38,916 bases of DNA from a virus, in the IMG/VR virus record IMGVR_UViG_3300012931_000041, positions 1-38,916 of that record; one strand, given 5' to 3'. Position numbers and translations under genes: made by a program. Every line of letters starts with the position of its first letter. The stretch's first letter is position 1. The notes under the pieces are model-generated. The model worked only from the letters and a program-made list of their open reading frames with translations. It had not been told where the DNA came from and made no database searches. This document shows, in pieces, positions 23,585 to 30,512 of the stretch.

Positions 23585-24012
23585 TTTTCTACTACCGTGT
23601 AGCCGTAGCGGGAAAATATTTCCCTGAGCGCTCCCTGATCGGAATCATCCATAGCCCATCCAGATATATCATCAAGCATCGCCATCGGCACTACCTTCGC
23701 CGCTTCGGGCTGGGGGCGGGAGGCGAGATATTCGTCAAGGTCATTGGATGCAGATGCGGCTTCTCCCCAATCCTGATCGCTGATCGCGTTCGCTAATTTA
23801 TTGGAGGCTTGTTTTAACAGCCCCTCCCCCTGTTCGGCTGGGGCGGGCTCCGGGAAGGACTCACGGAGGACGGCAAGCATTTCGGCCTTTACCTTGCTCC
23901 AATTTTCTATCCGCTCCTTTTTGTTTTTCAACACGCGAGCGGCTCCGAGTTCTATTCCGTGGGCAAAGGCCGAATCTATCGCCTTTTCTATTTCGTCTAT
24001 CTGCTTGCTCAT
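23581..24012 (-). CDS. Helical protein, function unknown
   Basis: 143 residues, ATGA overlap with the small gene before it (24012-24009) and with the HNH gene after it. Begins MSKQIDEIEKAIDSAFAHG and is mostly helical and acidic. The end reads DQGALREIFSRYGYTVVEK. No motif recognised. Possibly an accessory protein of the recombination module. Confidence 0.6.
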   Translation of the reverse strand: MSKQIDEIEKAIDSAFAHGIELGAARVLKNKKERIENWSKVKAEMLAVLRESFPEPAPAEQGEGLLKQASNKLANAISDQDWGEAASASNDLDEYLASRPQPEAAKVVPMAMLDDISGWAMDDSDQGALREIFSRYGYTVVEK

Positions 24013-24089
24013 ATCCCTATATCCTCCTCGAGCTGCCGGACCTCGTCGAGGAGGTCGCGGATCTCATCACCCTGCCCGCCCTTGAACAT
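24009..24089 (-). CDS. Very small protein overlapping the HNH gene end
   Basis: 26 residues, MFKGGQGDEIRDLLDEVRQL and then an acidic end. Third positions are G/C-rich as in the real genes, unlike the overlapping HNH frame here. Its TGA overlaps the next ATG exactly (ATGA), the coupling rule of this genome. It may be a true small protein, or the natural C-terminus of the HNH protein reached by a frameshift. No other feature explains the precise stop. Confidence 0.55.
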   Translation of the reverse strand: MFKGGQGDEIRDLLDEVRQLEEDIGI

Positions 24090-24301
24090 GCGGCGGCGAT
24101 CTTGTCGGCGAACTGCGGATACATGGCGGCCCAGGTAGTGCGGCCGCGGTCGTGGTACTCGCGGTGGTGGGTGAAACAGAGAAAAATAGTGTTCCATGGC
24201 TCCCTCGGGCCGCCTGAACCGCGGCTGATTATTTCGTGCGGGTCGGCGCGAGCCCCGCAGATTTCACAGCTCTTGGGCTCGTCGCAGTCGTCGAACTTCA
24301 C
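24017..24301 (-). CDS. HNH-type endonuclease
   Basis: 94 residues from a GTG at 24301 overlapping the upstream TGA (GTGA). The HNH region has a zinc pair CEICG (about 12), the catalytic-type PHEIISRGSGG (about 21), then NTIFLCFTHHREYHDRG, a late His/Asn block. This is the small phage HNH family found near terminases and recombination genes, which nicks DNA. The last 24 residues (ACSRAGRVMRSATSSTRSGS) look like an out-of-frame tail, suggesting a frame change near 24085. The small gene at 24089 may be the intended end. Confidence 0.75.
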   Translation of the reverse strand: MKFDDCDEPKSCEICGARADPHEIISRGSGGPREPWNTIFLCFTHHREYHDRGRTTWAAMYPQFADKIAAACSRAGRVMRSATSSTRSGSSRRI

Positions 24302-24816
24302 GCTTGCCTCACTGCCCCGCCGTAGACACGGCGCGGCTCTTCGTTGATGTACTCGGTGAGCCATAAGCCGTTTGAATCGGCCCATGCGTGGATGAACTCG
24401 ATCAGCTGCGCGGCCTGCGCGGTATCGGCGTCGGCCTCGCTCATAGGCTCAAGAGCCTTCGTGATCGGATCGACGATGGCCTCGCCCTGGCGGTTCATCT
24501 TGGGAGGCCAATATCCTTCCTTCATCGCCATGAGCTTGAGGGCTCGGGCGATCTCTTCGGGGGAGTACTCGATATCGGGCGTCGATAGCTGCTCGGCGAT
24601 ATCGGCGTAATGTCCATGAGAATGGGAGTTCTGTGAGCGAAAGCCCGTCGACCGCTTCTTGCGCGGGGTCTCGATGCGCAAGTCGTAGCGATCGACGGGC
24701 AGGCCTTTCTTGACGAGCTCGGCATATTCGGCCGCCCTGGACAGCGGGATCTCGAAAGAGACGATCCGCGGCGATCCAGCAGAGAGGCGGCGAACATGCA
24801 CGAGCTCGAGCTTCAT
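24298..24816 (-). CDS. NinB-like / phage recombination-associated protein
   Basis: 172 residues. A central segment (STGFRSQNSHSHGHYADIAEQL), then EYSPEEIARALKLMAMKEGYWPP, then PMSEADADTAQAAQLIEFIHAWADSNGLWLTE resembles phage NinB/Orf-like recombination mediators. It is next to the coiled-coil, SSB and ERF genes and overlaps them by ATGA, which supports a recombination role. No catalytic motif is visible. The family call is from pattern memory and should be treated as tentative. Confidence 0.6.
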   Translation of the reverse strand: MKLELVHVRRLSAGSPRIVSFEIPLSRAAEYAELVKKGLPVDRYDLRIETPRKKRSTGFRSQNSHSHGHYADIAEQLSTPDIEYSPEEIARALKLMAMKEGYWPPKMNRQGEAIVDPITKALEPMSEADADTAQAAQLIEFIHAWADSNGLWLTEYINEEPRRVYGGAVRQA

Positions 24817-25913
24817 GTCAGCTTCTCCGCAGCCGTGCGCGCCCGGGCGAAGATCGTCGCGCAGCCGTCTAGTATCGTTTGAGCCTCAGGGCTGGCAACG
24901 GCCGGCGCCTGGACCGCCTCGAGGGCGGCGATGTAGGCGAGGATCTTCTCGGCGTCTCCCGCCTGAGCCGCCTTTCGCTCGGCCTCTACCCTAGCGAGCC
25001 GTTCCGCTTCGAGCCTCGCGGCTTCCTCGCGAAGCGCCTTAGCTTCGGCGTCGGCCTTGGCTTGTAGGGCGCGCCTGGCCTTCTCTGCCTCTTCTTGGGC
25101 CAGGGCGAGGGCCCGGGCGGCCTTTTCGCGCTCGATCCTAGCCGCCTCGTCCTTGGCCTTCTGCTCGGCCTCGAGGCGTGCGCGTTCCTGGGCTTCTTCG
25201 GCCTCGCGGGCCCGACGCTCTTCCTCGACTTTTGCCCGCTCGGCGGCGATCTCGGCTTCCCTCGCCTCCGCTTCCACCCTTAGGCGCGCATTCTCGGCGG
25301 CGATTTTGGCCTGCTCTTCTTGTGCCGCCTTCTCGGCCGCGATGCGATCTTCCTCCGCCTGGCGTTGCGCCTTGAGCTTGGCTTCAGCCGCGATCTGCGA
25401 ATTCTCGAGGAGCTGTTTGAAGGAGGCTTCGGGCATGTTGCCGAGGTCATAGAAAGAGGTGTCAACCTGGTAGAGGGCGAGCTCCTCGGCCCGCGCGCAG
25501 CGCAGCGCCTCGACGCGGGCCGCCTCCGCCCTCTCGACGAATTGTTCCTTCTCGAGGAGGGCCGTCTCAAGGGGCTTTGTCACGCCTTCGATGAGGTTGT
25601 AGATCGAATCGATGAATCGCCCCTCGATGAGCGCCCCCTCTTTGAGCTTATCGTGCGTCTTCTTGGCGTTGACCCGCACTTCCTTCAGCTTGAGCCGGCC
25701 CTCGCGGGCAAGCGCCATTTCCTTCGTCTGCTTCGCGTCGGTGATGACGAGGCCTTTTACTTCCTGCTCCCATTTCGCGGCCTGCTCGAAGTAGGCAGAA
25801 AAGAAGGCGAGGACGGTCTGGGCTTTTGTCTTCTCGATGCCGCTCTCCGCTACGAGTAGGGCTACGGCTTGCGGCTGCTCGGTGACTGCTTGTGTCTCAA
25901 CGGTTTTACTCAT
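24813..25913 (-). CDS. Long coiled-coil protein of the recombination module
   Basis: 366 residues. Residues 1-170 are a folded helical domain (VLAFFSAYFEQAAKWEQEVKG, then DAKQTKEMALAREGRLKLKE). Residues 175-335 are a highly charged Ala/Glu/Arg coiled coil of TolA-like texture. The final 40 residues form a small helical end. Many phages encode such a protein next to RecT- or ERF-type annealing genes. It may organise single-stranded DNA or partner the annealing protein, but that is not shown. It starts at 25913 after AAGGAG. Confidence 0.6.
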   Translation of the reverse strand: MSKTVETQAVTEQPQAVALLVAESGIEKTKAQTVLAFFSAYFEQAAKWEQEVKGLVITDAKQTKEMALAREGRLKLKEVRVNAKKTHDKLKEGALIEGRFIDSIYNLIEGVTKPLETALLEKEQFVERAEAARVEALRCARAEELALYQVDTSFYDLGNMPEASFKQLLENSQIAAEAKLKAQRQAEEDRIAAEKAAQEEQAKIAAENARLRVEAEAREAEIAAERAKVEEERRAREAEEAQERARLEAEQKAKDEAARIEREKAARALALAQEEAEKARRALQAKADAEAKALREEAARLEAERLARVEAERKAAQAGDAEKILAYIAALEAVQAPAVASPEAQTILDGCATIFARARTAAEKLT

Positions 25914-25925
25914 GCTTGTAACTCC

Positions 25926-26333
25926 TTATTGGATTTGCCCGTGGCATCGCGCACAAAGCCAAACAACTTCTAATGGCTTTGAATAATCAGCATGATGCGC
26001 GTGAATGTGAAATTTGCTTCCGCATATTTCACACGCATCAGGCTTTATCAATTTTCCATCGCGAACAGCGGCATACAGAATATTGTGCGCGCGATACTTC
26101 TCTGGGTTCCTTAACCTCCATTCCTTTGACCGAATCCCAGATTGCTTTAATCTTTCCCCGGTATTTCTTTTTTTATCATAAGCCGCTAATTTGCCTGGAT
26201 GCTCAATTCGCCTAAGTCGCTCATCTTTTTTGCAGCATTCCTTACATTTCCCCAGATGGTCATCAGCCATCTGGGGATGTATATAAAAACTATCAATCTC
26301 TTTTGCAATACCGCACTTAATACAAACTTTCAT
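25926..26333 (-). CDS. HNH-like zinc protein, possible mobile endonuclease
   Basis: 135 residues. The start at 26333 (MKVCIKCG) is preferred because GGAGG lies 5 bases before it; an earlier ATG at 26369 would sit over the SSB stop. Two Cys pairs (VCIKCG and KCKECCKK) form an N-terminal zinc knuckle. The C-terminus holds ACEICGSKFHIHAHHADYSK and WLCARCHGQ, an HNH-like arrangement. A/T-rich third positions (many TTT, AAT, ATA) set it apart from SSB and the coiled-coil gene on either side. It is probably an inserted homing-type gene. Confidence 0.75.
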   Translation of the reverse strand: MKVCIKCGIAKEIDSFYIHPQMADDHLGKCKECCKKDERLRRIEHPGKLAAYDKKRNTGERLKQSGIRSKEWRLRNPEKYRAHNILYAAVRDGKLIKPDACEICGSKFHIHAHHADYSKPLEVVWLCARCHGQIQ

Positions 26334-26368
26334 CTGATCCTCCGGGGGCAGTATATCACGGAAGACCA

Positions 26369-26818
26369 TTAATTAAAAGGGATATCGTCGGTGAAGTCGT
26401 CGCCGGCCGTGGCGCCCTGGCCGGCCCCTGCGCTCGCGGGCTGCCCGGCAGACCGGCGCTCGGCCTGGCCGGTCTGCGCCCCGCCTTGGCCTCCCTGGGA
26501 GCCGAGGAGCTGGACGGTGTTCGCGGTGACGAGGATCTTGGAGCGCGTCTGGCCGTCCTGCTCCCACTTGTCCTGGCGCATCGAACCCTCGACGGCGACG
26601 GGCTTGCCTTTCGTGAGGTACTGGTTGATCGACTCGCCCTGCTTGCCCCATAGATCGACATCCCAAAAGCTGGATTCCTCGATCCACTGATCGCCCTTCT
26701 TGCGCCGCGAGCCCGTCGCGACGGAGAAATGGCATACGGCCTGCCCGGAATTCGTGTATTTAAGCTCAGCGTCGCGCGTGAGCCTACCGACGATTACCGC
26801 GACTGCTAAGTCAGCCAT
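26369..26818 (-). CDS. ssb: Single-stranded DNA-binding protein
   Basis: 149 residues. The OB fold fills residues 1-105: VIVGRLTRDAELKYTNSGQAVCHFSVATG, then WDVDLWGKQGESINQYLTKGKPVAVEGSM. A Gly/Gln/Ala-rich flexible linker follows and the protein ends in the acidic tip DDFTDDIPFN. The DDIPF-type tail is the known docking site for host and phage replication proteins. Its TAA is directly followed by an HNH-like gene. The ERF annealing protein lies immediately upstream. Confidence 0.96.
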   Translation of the reverse strand: MADLAVAVIVGRLTRDAELKYTNSGQAVCHFSVATGSRRKKGDQWIEESSFWDVDLWGKQGESINQYLTKGKPVAVEGSMRQDKWEQDGQTRSKILVTANTVQLLGSQGGQGGAQTGQAERRSAGQPASAGAGQGATAGDDFTDDIPFN

Positions 26819-27469
26819 TTACGCCACCTTCCCCGCATAGCGGGCCTTGAGTTCGGTAGTGAGCGCCGCGAATTCCTCGGGCGTCTTGCAGGCCCGAGCG
26901 CGACCCATCCATTGGGGCTTATCCGCCGCCGGGACGACTTCGTTGACGAGGGCCACGACGCCCGCCATGCCCGCCGCAGGGGGCGCGGAGTGAGAGGCGG
27001 GAGGAGGAAACGAGGGGCGAGCCGGGGGCGGGTTGCCCGTCTTCGGTTTCACGTCGTGCGCCTCCGCGTCCGGGTCGAGGTTTTCCTCGGTGGGTATCGA
27101 GAGGATCTGGAGGATCGCGTACTTGTGGGCGACAGCCATAGCCTTATTCGAGGCCTTGTCGCCCGAGTCCATTCCCTCGCCGATAACCGTAGCGGAGATG
27201 GAAGATCCGTCCCGCGCGAAGAAGTCGTAGCGAATCTTGAGGACGCGATAGATCAGGGCGTTTCCCTTCCCTGAGACGCGGTCCTCGCTCCGCTCCGATT
27301 CGACGCAAGGGACGGAAAATACGCCGTGCTCCACGAAGAGCGGATGAACCGCCGCGTACACGTCGTCGATGCCGCGGTACTTGAAGCCCTGCTGCTGATT
27401 CTGGCGATCCTTCGTAATGTTCGGGACTGCCTTCATGATGTCGGCGAGGGCCTCGTGAATTAGGGCCAT
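26819..27469 (-). CDS. ERF-family single-strand annealing protein
   Basis: 216 residues. The ERF core lies at 1-135: QQGFKYRGIDDVYAAVHPLFVEHGV, then SGKGNALIYRVLKIRYDFFARDGSSISATVIGEGMDSGDKASNKAMAVAHKYAILQIL is the conserved block (only key residues given). The last part is Pro-rich and helical. ERF proteins anneal single strands in phage recombination and may help circularise terminally redundant genomes. Directly upstream of SSB, which is the usual partner. The preceding HNH gene is separated by 44 bases containing a weak hairpin and T-run. Confidence 0.9.
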   Translation of the reverse strand: MALIHEALADIMKAVPNITKDRQNQQQGFKYRGIDDVYAAVHPLFVEHGVFSVPCVESERSEDRVSGKGNALIYRVLKIRYDFFARDGSSISATVIGEGMDSGDKASNKAMAVAHKYAILQILSIPTEENLDPDAEAHDVKPKTGNPPPARPSFPPPASHSAPPAAGMAGVVALVNEVVPAADKPQWMGRARACKTPEEFAALTTELKARYAGKVA

Positions 27470-27513
27470 AAAAACCTCCTTCTCAAAAAACCGGGGCGGC
27501 GCGTGCCCGCGTG

Positions 27514-27990
27514 CTAATCAAATCTTGCGTATTCTCCGTACACTTCTGTGGCCGCCCTGCAATACGCCTCATGTGCCCTTATTGGAGAATCAAACGATCC
27601 AAGATGAGTTCTCTTTCCACTGATACTGATAAAAGCCCTCCATCTCGGGGCTCTTTTTGTACGATCAAAAACAACACCCTTATAGCCGGAAGTGTTATTT
27701 TTATTTTTCCCTCTATTGCCTTGATTTTGAAAATCATTACATGCCCTAAGATTTGCCTTTTGATTATTTAAAGTATTGTGATCCTTGTGATCAATTAATT
27801 TCGGGGATGTTTTTTCTATTCTCAAAATGAAACGATGCAGCGATATACCTGAGTCATTTATTGAAGTTCTGAAATAAACAAGCCCCCAATTTTTTAGCGA
27901 ACTTGTGACAATATGCCATTCGTGCGCCAATACCCGGATGGCGTCTTCATCGTCAATCAGGACATCGTATCCACATATGTTAATAATCAA
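27514..27990 (-). CDS. HNH endonuclease with AP2 domain, A/T-rich island
   Basis: 158 residues. The HNH core is LHRFILRIEK, then LIDHKDHNTLNNQKANLRAC; the AP2-like C-terminus is SGYKGVVFDRTKRAPRWRAFI and a THLGSFDS strand. Its base composition is far more A/T-rich than adjacent genes, and it ends with GEYARF as other members do. It is a free-standing homing-type endonuclease, most likely recently acquired. It lies between the C2H2-finger gene and ERF with no ATGA overlap, which also suggests insertion. Confidence 0.9.
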   Translation of the reverse strand: MIINICGYDVLIDDEDAIRVLAHEWHIVTSSLKNWGLVYFRTSINDSGISLHRFILRIEKTSPKLIDHKDHNTLNNQKANLRACNDFQNQGNRGKNKNNTSGYKGVVFDRTKRAPRWRAFISISGKRTHLGSFDSPIRAHEAYCRAATEVYGEYARFD

Positions 27991-28043
27991 TTTCTTCTCC
28001 TTGAGCCCGGAGGCCGTAGCCTAGTCTCCGGGCGCCCCTCGTT

Positions 28044-28409
28044 CTAATGCGCTCGTTGAAAAATCACCTGCTCTGTCCTGTGATCATCGTCCTCGTGCTT
28101 CCACGCCTCGCGCCACGATCCGAAAGCCCGGCCACAGAGTCCGCAGTGCGGCGGGGTCTTCGGCTGCCGATACTTGTCCATAAGCCTCTGCCTCGCGGCC
28201 AAAGACTCCTCGTTGAGCTGGCGCCAGTACTCGTGCTCGATCTCGGCGAGAGTTGACGAGTCCACGCCGGGGAAGTGCCCCGTGAACGCCGCCCAGTGCC
28301 CGCGGTAGTGGATCTCCTCGGAACCCCGGCGCGTTGCGGAGTAAGCTCGGTAGTCGGCGACACGCTCGGCGATGGTTGGAGTGACGGCGGGGACGGGGGC
28401 GACGAGCAT
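28044..28409 (-). CDS. Zinc-finger (C2H2-type) small protein
   Basis: 121 residues. The C-terminal segment CGLCGRAFGSWREAWKHEDDDH has the spacing C-x2-C-x12-H-x4-H of a C2H2 finger. The first 85 residues are helical and charged (AERVADYRAYSATRRGS, and EYWRQLNEESLAARQRLMDKY). A finger of this type is uncommon in bacterial phages. It could bind DNA or a protein partner. Two bases separate it from the next upstream gene. Confidence 0.7.
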   Translation of the reverse strand: MLVAPVPAVTPTIAERVADYRAYSATRRGSEEIHYRGHWAAFTGHFPGVDSSTLAEIEHEYWRQLNEESLAARQRLMDKYRQPKTPPHCGLCGRAFGSWREAWKHEDDDHRTEQVIFQRAH

Positions 28410-28411
28410 GG

Positions 28412-28657
28412 CTAGGCCTTCTCCCGCTCGGCGAGCATGGCGTCGGCTAAGATATACGCAGCCTTCGCGATAACTTCGTCTGCGGGAAGACAGCCGCTTG
28501 GTTTTTGATCTGCCGAAGTAATACCCGCGAGTGCCTGCCCGGCGAAGTAGTCGCGAAGGGACATACCGCCCATTCCAAAAGGTGCAGGGTCTTCGAGACC
28601 GTTTCCGAAATCAACTTGGCCTTGCGGATACGCTGGGCCTCCGTCTGACTTGCTCAT
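28412..28657 (-). CDS. Conserved-type phage small protein
   Basis: 81 residues. It carries GMSLRDYFAGQALAG and AYILADAMLAERE, a combination I recognise from many phage genomes; function unknown. ATGA overlap with the gene before it. Confidence 0.75.
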   Translation of the reverse strand: MSKSDGGPAYPQGQVDFGNGLEDPAPFGMGGMSLRDYFAGQALAGITSADQKPSGCLPADEVIAKAAYILADAMLAEREKA

Positions 28658-28845
28658 ACAGTCCTCCCCGTCGCGCCCATCCGCGCGGCGATCAGCCCAT
28701 AGCTTCTGCCCACCACGACACCCGGCGCATCGAGGGCCGTGTCGAAGGGGCAGCCATATTCCCGGCAGGCAGTCTTAACGGCCTCGGGGCAGACTTCGCA
28801 GTTGCAGACCTTGGGCCGAGGGGCGAGGCGGACGGGGGCGCTCAT
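28654..28845 (-). CDS. Small Cys-rich protein
   Basis: 63 residues with four or five Cys in the first half (VCNCEVCPEAVKTACREYGC). Zinc binding is likely. ATGA overlaps on both sides. Function unknown. Confidence 0.65.
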   Translation of the reverse strand: MSAPVRLAPRPKVCNCEVCPEAVKTACREYGCPFDTALDAPGVVVGRSYGLIAARMGATGRTV

Positions 28846-29114
28846 GAGCGGGCCTCGGCCTTGGCGATGACTGCGTCATACTTATCCAGCGACTCCGGTT
28901 TCTGGAAATCGGGATGCGAGCAAAGCATGTCGCGAGCATCTTTGAGCGCCTCAAGCAAATCCGGCGCGGCGGCTATCAGACGGGCTTCCGGGCAATCGTC
29001 GGTATCGGGAACGTTGTAGCAAACCGCGACTTCGTTGCCGTCCTCGGACCATACTTTCCAGATACCGCTATGCGCATACTCGGCGCGCCACGGTGTTTGC
29101 ATTCTTTCGCTCAT
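28842..29114 (-). CDS. Conserved-type phage small protein (LIAAAPDLLEAL)
   Basis: 90 residues. Contains ARLIAAAPDLLEALKDARDML, a string common in small early proteins of many phages. The N-terminal half is beta-like. Function unknown. Overlaps neighbours by ATGA. Confidence 0.75.
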   Translation of the reverse strand: MSERMQTPWRAEYAHSGIWKVWSEDGNEVAVCYNVPDTDDCPEARLIAAAPDLLEALKDARDMLCSHPDFQKPESLDKYDAVIAKAEARS

Positions 29115-29404
29115 GCCGCACCCCTCGCCCGCCTCACCTGCTTGACCATGCGGGGCAGGCGGGATCGCATCACGCGCTCGACGGCATCGGCGACGTCGTC
29201 CTCGAGGCCGTGGATCAGATCCGGCAGGCAGTCGCGGACGGCCTGGGCGTAGGCATAGCGTTTGCCCTGATCGTGGATGCGGGCGGCGAGCATGATCGAG
29301 GCGCGCACGTTGTGGTCGAGGTAGTAGACGACCTTGTCGCGGGCGACGATGGCCTCGATGAGCTGGGGTTTCTTCGCAGGGGCGGCGGCGCAGGTGTCGG
29401 ACAT
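29111..29404 (-). CDS. Small basic helical protein
   Basis: 97 residues. Its N-terminus reads MSDTCAAAPAKKPQLIEAIV, and the rest is helical with a basic C-terminus (RSRLPRMVKQVRRARGAA). No recognised motif. Second gene after the switch promoter at 29.8 kb. Confidence 0.6.
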   Translation of the reverse strand: MSDTCAAAPAKKPQLIEAIVARDKVVYYLDHNVRASIMLAARIHDQGKRYAYAQAVRDCLPDLIHGLEDDVADAVERVMRSRLPRMVKQVRRARGAA

Positions 29405-29408
29405 GGCG

Positions 29409-29750
29409 CTACTCTCCCCCGATGACGGCGAGGACTTCGCGCGCTTCGGTGGTGGCGTCCTTGCGCTTCGTTTCCGCTTCCGCTTCTAGGCGAAGAGCCA
29501 TGATCCCGATGATCTCGCGGAGGTTGATCTCGATTTGCTTCTTGATCTCGGCGGTGATCTGGTCGCCCCAGGAATGCGTGGAGCTGTTACCGTAGTAGCC
29601 AGCCCACGTTTCGGTTATGTTGAATCGCATTCCGAGCTTGTCGATAAAGCGGCTGCTATCGTTGGGCTGATCGGCAGCCACGCGGTCGGCGAATTCTCGC
29701 GCATCATCCGCAAGTCTCTTTGCGTTCTTGTATTCCTCGATCTTGCTCAT
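29409..29750 (-). CDS. First gene of the replication operon, function unknown
   Basis: 113 residues from the ATG at 29750, with AAGGAGG just upstream. A perfect -35 and near-consensus -10 lie about 30-60 bases before it. The protein is mostly helical (MSKIEEYKNAKRLADDAREFADRVAA) with a central aromatic patch (ITETWAGYYGNSSTHSWGDQ). No family recognised. Its promoter spacer contains the RHH-type site, so it should be the first gene to respond when that repressor leaves. Confidence 0.75.
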   Translation of the reverse strand: MSKIEEYKNAKRLADDAREFADRVAADQPNDSSRFIDKLGMRFNITETWAGYYGNSSTHSWGDQITAEIKKQIEINLREIIGIMALRLEAEAETKRKDATTEAREVLAVIGGE

Positions 29751-29779
29751 CCGGTCCTCCTTGATCCTTACTGACCTAT

Positions 29780-29807
29780 AGTATATCCCAATGTCTGACA
29801 TTGTCAA
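29780..29807 (-). promoter_or_regulatory. Promoter of the minus-strand replication operon
   Basis: On the minus strand, TTGACA at 29807-29802, a 16-bp spacer and TATACT at 29785-29780. The palindromic site TGTCTGACA falls inside the spacer and another half-site overlaps the -35. It is the strongest promoter-like match in this area. Confidence 0.85.
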
Positions 29808-29874
29808 ACGGTAAACGACTATGTTTGACTTTTTCTTTAGGTGGTGGTATCTTCTTGTCTAACAATGCTTGACG
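29792..29874. promoter_or_regulatory. RHH operator array between divergent promoters
   Basis: Repeated GTC(T/A)(G/A)AC half-sites: 29793-29799, 29803-29809 (10 bp apart), inverted at 29823-29829, and 29857-29863; a weaker one lies at 29868-29874. They cover both divergent promoters. The adjacent ribbon-helix-helix gene is the likely ligand, because tandem sites one turn apart suit that fold. Confidence 0.7.
29825..29853 (+). promoter_or_regulatory. Promoter of the ribbon-helix-helix gene
   Basis: -35 TTGACT at 29825-29830, 17-bp spacer, -10 TATCTT at 29848-29853. It would give a leader of about 30 nt carrying AGGGGG before the GTG start. A second choice, TTGTCT at 29855 with TAAAAT at 29878, would make an almost leaderless mRNA. 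Confidence 0.6.
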
Positions 29875-29890
29875 CTGTAAAATAGGGGGC

Positions 29891-30043
29891 GTGAAAGTGC
29901 AAGTTGGCTATCGGCTCGAGGACAAGCTTGTCGAGACGGTCAAAGAAATGGCCGCCCAGGAAAACCGCAGCGTGTCTAACATGGTCGAGGTGCTGCTCGG
30001 CGAGGCCGTGAAGGCCCGCCAGCCCTCCAAGCCCAAGAAATAG
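29891..30043 (+). CDS. Ribbon-helix-helix repressor-type protein
   Basis: 50 residues from a GTG at 29891. The strand KVQVGYRLEDKLVETVKEMA is followed by the helix AQENRSVSNMVEVLLGEAV and a basic tail. This is the Arc/CopG layout: one beta strand for DNA contact and two helices for dimerisation. It is alone on the plus strand inside minus-strand operons and faces the replication-operon promoter. The operator array between them suggests it represses that operon and itself. Convergent with the minus-strand gene ending at 30052. Confidence 0.85.
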   Translation: MKVQVGYRLEDKLVETVKEMAAQENRSVSNMVEVLLGEAVKARQPSKPKK

Positions 30044-30051
30044 CTTCCCCC

Positions 30052-30258
30052 TCATATCTCCGCGTCCTTCACGATCTCGTGGAGCATCCCCTCGAGCTTC
30101 AGCGCTATATCCCGATAGCTAATCAGCTCCTCGCATACCTTGAGGGTGATCATCGCGAGCCCGGAGCCCTGGTCGGGGCCGAGCATGGCGTGCTTCCGCG
30201 CCTCGGCGACGAGGAGGTCGGACTTCAGGGCGGCGGCGGAGAGGTCGGAGCCGGTCAT
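30052..30258 (-). CDS. Small helical protein
   Basis: 68 residues with ATGA overlap at its start. Helical (DLLVAEARKHAML; VCEELISYRDIALKLEGMLHEIVKD). Last gene of the regulatory operon, ending 8 bases from the convergent RHH gene. Function unknown. Confidence 0.6.
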   Translation of the reverse strand: MTGSDLSAAALKSDLLVAEARKHAMLGPDQGSGLAMITLKVCEELISYRDIALKLEGMLHEIVKDAEI

Positions 30259-30512
30259 GCTGACGCTCCGAATAGATCGGGCTGCGCAGCGGTCTCAATC
30301 TCTGCCTCGAGCGCCTTCACCGTGGAACGAATGTCGTCGGGGTTGTTTTGACCATAGAGTTTCAGGAGGTCGATGGCCTCGCGGAACATGGCGGCCCTGT
30401 CCGTTGCCTTGAGGCGCAGGCTAAAGCCCCAGGTCGGGAAGAAGGCGAAGAAGCTACCATCGGCGGTGATGTGGGTTCGCGCGAAAGCGAAGAGGTAGGG
30501 CTGATCGGTCAT
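30255..30512 (-). CDS. Small protein, function unknown
   Basis: 85 residues. The first 40 residues are beta-like and aromatic (YLFAFARTHITADGSFFAFF), then a helical, acidic end. ATGA overlap with the upstream transglycosylase gene. Confidence 0.6.
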   Translation of the reverse strand: MTDQPYLFAFARTHITADGSFFAFFPTWGFSLRLKATDRAAMFREAIDLLKLYGQNNPDDIRSTVKALEAEIETAAQPDLFGASA

